NCBI GenBank assembly: GCA_002049455.2
Contig: KV918768.1
Span: 558,001 to 622,000, forward strand
Direction: 5' to 3'
Length of the DNA stretch: 64,000 bases
Source of the DNA: Porphyra umbilicalis
Taxonomy: Eukaryota; Rhodophyta; Bangiophyceae; Bangiales; Bangiaceae
Every line of letters begins with the position of its first letter. The stretch's first letter is position 1. Below the pieces are notes generated by a model. The model was not told the origin of the DNA. It ran no database searches and saw nothing but the letters and a program-made list of their open reading frames with translations. The position numbers were made by a program, and so were the translations under genes. Below, one piece after another: positions 58,301 through 64,000 of the stretch.

Positions 58301-59265
58301 TAACCTGCAGCGGCCACCGACGGCGCGCACAAACCAAAAACACCAAGAACCAAGGACAAGACACGGATTCGAGCAGAGCTGTCGGTTGGCATCGGCTGCA
58401 CCAGTCGTGGCGCCGCACACGGGTGCCTCTTGCTCCCCCCCACCGTGACAAACAGACACGAGCACGCCCCAACAACCGCCGCTCCACAGCCTCCCCCCCT
58501 CCCGCCAACCCACAGCCCCACCCCCCCCCCTCTGCCGCGCTCCATACCTGCCGGCTTGCCGTCCCCGTCCGCGTCGGCCCGCCGCGTCACGACCAGCGGC
58601 CCGTACAACCCCGCCGCCGAATGCCCGTCCACATCACTCTCATACACGTGCATCGTCGACGGCACGTGGCCGCCCGGCCGCCCCGCCGGCGGCGGCGCCG
58701 CCGCCTCCCCCACACAAAACACAAACTCCCGCGTCGTCCCCGGCGCCACCGGCGGCGGCACCCCCCCCCGCGGGTGCCGCCCCGCCGGCACGACCCCCCC
58801 GACCGCAAAATTCACGTCAAACGGCAAACCGTTGCGCACCGTCACGGCCACCGCGTCGCCGGCGGCGGCGTACAGCGGCGGCCCCACCGACCCGAGGTGC
58901 TCGTCGACGGGGGCGGCGGGGGTGGCAAAGCGGCCGTCGGTGTAGGCGACCCAGCGGGCCTTGATGTACGCCGAGCCGACTTGCCCGCCGGGCCCGGGGC
59001 GGGTGTAGAGGGCCTCGTGGGGGCCCGCAAACGGGTGCCCCGAGCACCGGTTGATGCCGGACGGCGTGTAGTCCCAGGCGTGGCGCTCGGCGGAGAGGTA
59101 GTAGCGCCGCGTTGCGGCGGGGGAAGGGTTGCACCGCGCGGCCGCGGCGTCGATGCCGTCGCCCGCGGTGCCGTCGCCCGCGGTGGGGCGGGCAGCGAGC
59201 GCCGCCGCCACGGCAATGGCCGCCGCCACGGCCACGCCGAGGCGGGTGCGCGCCGCCGCGGCCAT
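55369..59265 (-). CDS. Ceruloplasmin/hephaestin-like multicopper ferroxidase, six cupredoxin domains
   Basis: Exons 58548-59265, 58152-58304 and 55369-57934, with phases 1 and 1 agreeing. A frame change sits in the 13-C run 55533-55545 near the end. About 1,145 residues. A signal peptide opens it (TRLGVAVAAAIAVAAALAA). Three similar units follow, each starting with a Y-x-A-E-W-Y-like strand (RRYYLSAERHAWDYTPSG, RNYYVAVEDVVWEYVSPNG, THYIATEEVEWDYSPKR) and then a Y/F-R-x-YTD motif, the triplicated layout of ceruloplasmin. Copper ligands: HFHG, HCHTNFHVATGM (type 1 with HCH), LHPHG, YHSH, and IHTP with CFVTDHLRAGM. Such ferroxidases work in high-affinity iron uptake at the plasma membrane, as FOX1 does in Chlamydomonas. 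The third unit seems to have lost most ligands. Confidence 0.88.
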
Positions 59266-59469
59266 GGCGGGTGCGGGGGCTCCGCGGTTGGGGGTGCGGT
59301 TTGAGGGCAGACGCCGCCCGCTCCACGGTGCGGTCGCGACCAACAGCAGGTTTGTACGCCACGGCGACGGTGTGGCCTCAGAGCGGGGATGCCTTGGCAG
59401 CGGCCGGCCAAAGGGACGGGCGCCCGCGTGCGCGGGGCTCTTAAAGACGGGGGCGTCCACGCCACGCCG

Positions 59470-59859
59470 TCCATCGGCGCCAGCAAAAAATGCGGCAACA
59501 AGGGCGCGGGGCGCCGCGCGACCTCACACCCGCGCCCACACTCCCAAGCGACGGCACCATTCGATGCTGCCGCACGAAATGAAAAAAAGTCCACACGCAC
59601 ACGCCGCGGGTCCTCGGTGCACCCCTCGAGTCACGCGCCACCGCCCATGCCGTCCCCCACCCCACCCCTCGGCGTCAGCCCAAAAGGCGGCATCAAGGAC
59701 GCGGGGCCCCGCGCGACCGCACACCCGTGCCCACACTCCCAAGCAACGGTACCATTCGATGCTGCCGCACGAAATGAAAAAAAGTCCGCACGCACACGCC
59801 GCCGATCCTCGGTGCATCGCCGAGTCATGGGCATGATGCCGTCCCCCACCCTACCCGCG
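59470..59859. repeat. Tandem duplication, 195-bp unit, about two copies
   Basis: 59470-59664 and 59665-59859 align at an offset of 195 bp. Clear anchors are ccattcgatgctgccgcac at 59557 and 59752 and the following A7 tract. The unit is a multiple of three, so open frames run through both copies, but no real protein is evident. It lies on the promoter side of the multicopper oxidase gene. Confidence 0.75.
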
Positions 59860-61334
59860 CACGCCCCCGCCTGGACCTCGAACGGCGGTCGCGTCAGGGC
59901 GCGGTCGGCGGCCGCCCACGTTGCTCCATCAATGCGGTGTCAGGGGGGCAGGTTTAGCCGGCGCGGGGGCAACTTTGGGGGGGGGCGGCCGCGTCCCGCC
60001 TCGCGGCGCGCGTGGGCGGGACCCGCCGCTTGGCTGCCCAGCAGGGCACGCAGCGCAGCAGTTGCGCGGAACCGTGCGTGCACGAGGCGCCCGTTGCTGC
60101 AGAGGCGGGTGTGGCCGCCCCGACGCGGTCCAGCGTGGGTCCAACGGCGACCGCATCACCGACGCAGCGACGAATCGGGCGTCGTGTTAACCTGGACGCA
60201 CCGGTCGTACTGGTATCCCGGGATAGGGTATCCTGATACCTCGCGCCGGGAACCGTCGACCAAGCGACGGCATACAGCGTCTACAATGCCCTTACAGCGC
60301 ATGTCAGCCAATGGTTTGGCGGTGGAAAGGCTTCCGGGCGGTTGGCAACGCGTCAGTGGACTGGGGCGTTGGGGTGGCGCGGCGCGGTGCCACACGGCGC
60401 GCGCCTGCGGGTGGCCCGATCGAGGCGTCACCCAGCTGCGCTGCGGCTGGGCATGGAGTGGGTTGGGGTGTGGCATGCCGGACAGCTGGAGAAGTATTAA
60501 TAGCAGAAGAGACAACAAGTTCACCTCCCAGGGTCTGTTGTCTTGGAGACCCTGCATCCGACATGGTACGGGCGCCCCGTCATGGGCTTGGCGCAAAGCC
60601 GAGCAGGCCACGACGCGAGAGCCACACCAGACAATCCAGATCCGTGTAGTTGTCAGACTGCCCGTGCTCGTTTGAGGAGTTAGCACCTAAATCACATGAC
60701 CGCGCCATCGCTGCGCGCGCCTCTGGTGCAGCCTTTGGTGGACGGTCTCACACGGATTGGCTATCCTGAGCATATCCCTGAACTCGTGGCCCCTACTTTT
60801 TCCCCGGCCTTTGCTTCAGGGTCTCAATCAAGATGGTAAAGACTTCTTTGACACCAACAAGAACCTCGATGTCAGTTCCTCAGCAGCCCCTGCGCGTCTC
60901 GCAACCTTTGCGGTGAACTGCTAACATTTGTCCCGGCGGACAGGTGCCTCGTGTAAAGATGGACGGGGTGGGGCCGTCTTGCTCGCGCCTGCGGTTTGCG
61001 ACCGTGTTCGTAGCGCGAGGAGCTGGTTGGATTGGGTCGTGAGGCCGGGTGCTTGGTCTACGGCGCCTGCAGTTGTTTGCGATGGTCGGTGGCCCCATTG
61101 GAATTGATCCTGGGCGACGTGATCCGTGTACGAGCACGTGCGAAATACTCCCGGCCCTATTCCGCCTGCTTGCCACTGCAGGTGGTCTGCACGCCAAGGG
61201 GGTGCACCCTGCACGCGGGCCCGCGGCCATCGTCGTCGCGCCGCACGCCGTCCTCACGCTTGACAGCTACCAACCTCTGTGTTTGGCCAGCGAGGCGTGC
61301 TACCTCTCGTCAACTGCCTGTTCATCCAGCTGCT
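59860..61334. other. Spacer without a supported gene
   Basis: A long forward frame ends near 60675, but its composition is that of non-coding GC-rich DNA. A 12-bp palindrome tatcccgggata is at 60213-60224, and a short hairpin cagggtct/agaccctg at about 60530-60555. The last 300 bp presumably contain the promoter of the MYND gene. Confidence 0.5.
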
Positions 61335-63269
61335 ATGGCCTCCTCTGTCTCCCCCGTGCTGCGAGAATATGGGCATGTGGTGGACGACGGTGGCTGCTTC
61401 CCCGACGTCCAAAAGGTCATTTCCTTCCTCAACCCCGACACCTGCCATGCACTGCTGAGCGACGCGTCGTCCGCCAAGGCCATGGTCGAAAACCTGAGCG
61501 CCAAGGCGCGGTCGCTCATGGACCACCACGACGCGCACGGGAATGTGCCCATGGACCTGTTTTCGCGCGCGAGCATGCGCACCCGCTCCATCGACGTGGC
61601 CACCGCTGCCTGTCATTGCGGCGACGACGCCCTCTTGGACGCGTTTTTGGCCGCCCTCCCCTACCTCTACACGCCCGGCTGCCTGCGGTCCGACCCGTGC
61701 AGCGTCCTCGGCGCCGTGTGGGCCCTGGCACTCGACGAGCTCCTCTTCCGCACGGCCGAGCGGGCGATCAACGACCCGCCGACGCTCGACCGCTGCAGCT
61801 GCGCCTGCGGGCCGCCCGACAATGACGGCGTCGACCGGTCGCGGATTGTGCGGCTGGCGGCAGAGGTGCAGCTCCTCCGCCTATCGGCCGAGTGGATGTG
61901 CGTGACGGTCTTCCGGCGGTGCCGCGGAATGATGGGCTGTGACGGGCCCGGCCTGAGTTTGGCCGTCTTTGCCGTCACCTGCCCGCGCCTGCTGCTGTCG
62001 GCGGTGCCCGGCCTTGTCGACACGGTGCTCGCCGAGGCGGCGGCGCTCATGGCGGCGGTCCCCGCTGCCGACGCGGAGCCCCACCTGCGCTTCCTCCTCC
62101 GCACGCTGCGGGGGGTGGTCTCCGTCGACCCGGGGCGCCTGCGGCGGTCGCCGGGCGCCGCCCGCACGCTCGCCGACATGTACCGCTACCTCACCGCCGA
62201 CCCGGGGCGGGGGTGCATCCACGAGGCGGCCGCCATCACCGACACCGTCCTCGCTCTCTTGTGTGTGGTTGGCGGCTCGCCGTCGGCGTTGGCCGCGTCT
62301 CCGACCGCCCTGGACCTCCTCGTCGACTTTTGCGGGCCGCGCCCGCCGGTCGCCGTCGACCCGTCGGCGGTGCGCGTCGCCGCGTCGCTCGCGTTGCACG
62401 TGGCCACCCAGTCGCTGGCGTCTGGCAGCCGCACCGTCCCCGCGCCGCTCGTCGCCGCGCGCGCCACGTGGGTGTCCTTTGCCAGGCGCGCGCGCCACGA
62501 TGTGGCCGCCGCGGCCGCTGCGGCGGCGCTGGCAGACGTCACCAGCGCGGCCTCCACGAGCGCCGCGCACAGAGGGGGCACGCCCGTCACCACCCCGTGG
62601 TCGCCCGCACCGTTTCCCCCGGCGTGCCTCCAGCGGCTGATCCCAGCGGAGCGCTGCTGGTCGTGCGGCAATGGGCACATGGCCGGCCGCCCAGAAAAGA
62701 CACTGGCCAAGTGCTCGGGCTGTGGCGTCGGCACCTACTGCGGCCCCGCGTGTGCCAAGGCGTCGTGGAAGGCGGACCACAAGCGCACCTGTGCGGGGTG
62801 GGCGGCGTACGGCGCGACGCGCGCCGCGGCGCTCGTCTGCCTCGATGCGCGAGCCGGGGCGGGGGGTACCTCCGGCGATGGCCGGTTGGGGACCATGTCC
62901 AATGCGGCACGGAATCGCGCGGGCGTCTACGCGACCGTCCAAGAGGACTTGTCGGGCCACTGGGCGACCGACTGGACGTGGCCGGCCGCGCGCGCGCGGG
63001 AGGTGGAGGCGGCGGGCTTGCAACTGCGGGACGTGGTCGCCCTCGTCGAGCGTGCCACGGGGGCGGTGGTGCTTGCGCCGTCGGCCGCCTATGCGCATTG
63101 GGCGGGGCCGGCGCCGGCGGCGCTGCTCGACGGGGCGCTGGGCAAGCACGGCGGCCGCGTCCTCCGCGTCGTCCACCGCGTGCATCCGCCACACGTGCAG
63201 GTGTTTGGGCCGCGCTCCCTCGGGCTTGTGGGGGGGGGGCCGCCGGCAGAGCGGTCGATGGCGGCGTAG
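61335..63269 (+). CDS. MYND zinc-finger protein, paralogue B (644 aa)
   Basis: The frame is open from 61032, but the ATG at 61335 is the one matched by paralogue A. Length and layout are the same: N-terminal block (VVDDGGCFPDVQ, FLNPDTCHALLSD, CHCGDDALLDAF), helical Ala/Leu-rich middle (GMMGCDGPGLSLAVFAVTCP-like), MYND finger at about 440-480 (CWSCGNGHM, KCSGCGVGTYC, HKRTCAG) and a C-terminal block (VEAAGLQLRDVVALVERATG, VVHRVHPPHVQVFGPR). The two genes lie in the same direction, 10 kb apart, with two unrelated reverse-strand genes between, so they come from a local duplication followed by separation or insertion. Intronless and unbroken. Confidence 0.87.
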   Translation: MASSVSPVLREYGHVVDDGGCFPDVQKVISFLNPDTCHALLSDASSAKAMVENLSAKARSLMDHHDAHGNVPMDLFSRASMRTRSIDVATAACHCGDDALLDAFLAALPYLYTPGCLRSDPCSVLGAVWALALDELLFRTAERAINDPPTLDRCSCACGPPDNDGVDRSRIVRLAAEVQLLRLSAEWMCVTVFRRCRGMMGCDGPGLSLAVFAVTCPRLLLSAVPGLVDTVLAEAAALMAAVPAADAEPHLRFLLRTLRGVVSVDPGRLRRSPGAARTLADMYRYLTADPGRGCIHEAAAITDTVLALLCVVGGSPSALAASPTALDLLVDFCGPRPPVAVDPSAVRVAASLALHVATQSLASGSRTVPAPLVAARATWVSFARRARHDVAAAAAAAALADVTSAASTSAAHRGGTPVTTPWSPAPFPPACLQRLIPAERCWSCGNGHMAGRPEKTLAKCSGCGVGTYCGPACAKASWKADHKRTCAGWAAYGATRAAALVCLDARAGAGGTSGDGRLGTMSNAARNRAGVYATVQEDLSGHWATDWTWPAARAREVEAAGLQLRDVVALVERATGAVVLAPSAAYAHWAGPAPAALLDGALGKHGGRVLRVVHRVHPPHVQVFGPRSLGLVGGGPPAERSMAA

Positions 63270-63748
63270 GGGAGGGCGGGCAGAGGGGCGGGCGGCCGAC
63301 CGCCACGCCGTGCCTGTGCGGTCTTGGCTGTAGCTGCAAGGCACCGCGCCTTGTCGGGGGAGGTCTCGCGTACGCCGCGCCGTCTGCCCGTGGCGGCGTT
63401 GGCCGCTGCCGGCAGTGTGCCGTGCTCCTGAGGGTCTTGGCGCCACGCCCACACCGGCCGCGCGGATGTGTGCGAGGCGGGGGTTCGTGGGGGGTGGGGA
63501 GGGGGTGGGGGAGGGGTGGGGATGAGGTGGGGGGGTGGGTGAAGTGTCGGCGTGATACGCCCCCAGACTGCTTTCCGCACGGCGCGTACACGCCGAGATG
63601 CCGCCCGGTTCTGTCCCGCGCCCGTCCCGCCAGCCGTCAGCGACGGCGCGGAAGCGGTAGCCGACCGGGGCGCGGGTGTCCAGGAAACGAAAAAAGCGGT
63701 GACCTCCTGCACGCACCCTAGTTAAATCGTAGCAATCGACCTACGCAC
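63270..63748. other. Spacer after MYND gene 2
   Basis: G-rich, with runs of ggggtggggag near 63490-63540. No gene is seen. Confidence 0.5.
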
Positions 63749-64000
63749 ATGCACGCACCCCCCAGCCGCAGGCGCCCCGTCGGTGACGCCGCGCTCGACC
63801 GTCCCCCTCCTCCCAATGTCAGCACGGACGCCTTGCGCGTGGACGCGCTGCCGCCCGCGTCGCCACCCGCCGCGGCGCCGCCGTCGACGGCCGCTGTGGC
63901 GAGCCCGCCGACGGCAGACGACGACCCCAGCGCCCTCGCAACGGCGCCCTGTCCGTTGCGTGGCGATGACGACAAGCGCGCCCCCATCGCCGCCGGTGCC
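63749..64000 (+). CDS. N-terminal part of an unrecognised Pro/Ala-rich protein, runs off the window
   Basis: The ATG at 63749 opens 84 codons to the window edge with no stop. The start is basic (SRRRP), then Pro/Ala/Ser-rich with scattered acidic patches (TADDDPSAL, RGDDDKRAP). This is typical of a disordered N terminus in this genome. The reverse strand is also open here, so strand and reality are uncertain. The DNA just before (tagttaaatcgtagcaatcg) is AT-richer, as before other starts. Confidence 0.4.
   Translation, partial: MHAPPSRRRPVGDAALDRPPPPNVSTDALRVDALPPASPPAAAPPSTAAVASPPTADDDPSALATAPCPLRGDDDKRAPIAAGA

Overview
The window looks like nuclear DNA of a GC-rich, intron-poor photosynthetic eukaryote. 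The best guess is a red alga of the Porphyra/Pyropia type, and this is an inference. The genes are eukaryotic: a plastid-type ClpB, a TMBIM/lifeguard protein, TMEM208/SND2, an exportin-5-like receptor, a MYND-finger pair and a ceruloplasmin-like ferroxidase. Introns are few and short, with GTACGT- or GTATG-type donors. Coding DNA carries long runs of G or C and Ala/Gly/Pro-rich tracts. Several clear genes change reading frame exactly at such runs, which suggests homopolymer length errors or length polymorphism rather than dead genes.

Layout: 0-3.6 kb is a GC-rich, repeat-bearing stretch with a hAT-type MITE. 3.8-6.0 kb holds a secreted flavin amine oxidase. 6.4-7.6 kb is a doubtful Ala-rich reverse-strand gene. 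7.9-10.3 kb is bounded by 171-bp inverted repeats and holds a hairpin and one small ORF. 12.5-19.0 kb is a Gly/Pro/Trp-rich ORF cut by an old, broken Ty3/gypsy-type LTR element, itself hit by a small mariner-type MITE. 22.1-26.4 kb has an FkbM-like methyltransferase, an LRR-like fragment and a PL7 polysaccharide lyase. 26.6-31.1 kb is a long exportin gene. 31.6-34.5 kb has a second MITE and a Siw14-type phosphatase with five exons. 34.8-37.8 kb is ClpB. 39.2-44.5 kb has two convergent genes: a probably lipid-anchored LRR protein and a beta-helix membrane protein. 45.3-48.1 kb has a TMBIM protein and TMEM208/SND2, also convergent. 48.7-49.3 kb is the second hAT-type MITE. 49.7-63.3 kb has two MYND paralogues flanking a HemW-like radical SAM protein and a six-cupredoxin multicopper oxidase. 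A further ORF starts at 63.75 kb and runs off the window.

The genes do not form one pathway. Themes are protein quality control and ER membranes (ClpB, TMBIM, TMEM208), cell surface and wall (PL7 lyase, amine oxidase, beta-helix protein, multicopper ferroxidase) and RNA export (exportin). The clearest non-gene results are two MITE families, each with two copies and intact target-site duplications, and several perfect palindromes in intergenic DNA.
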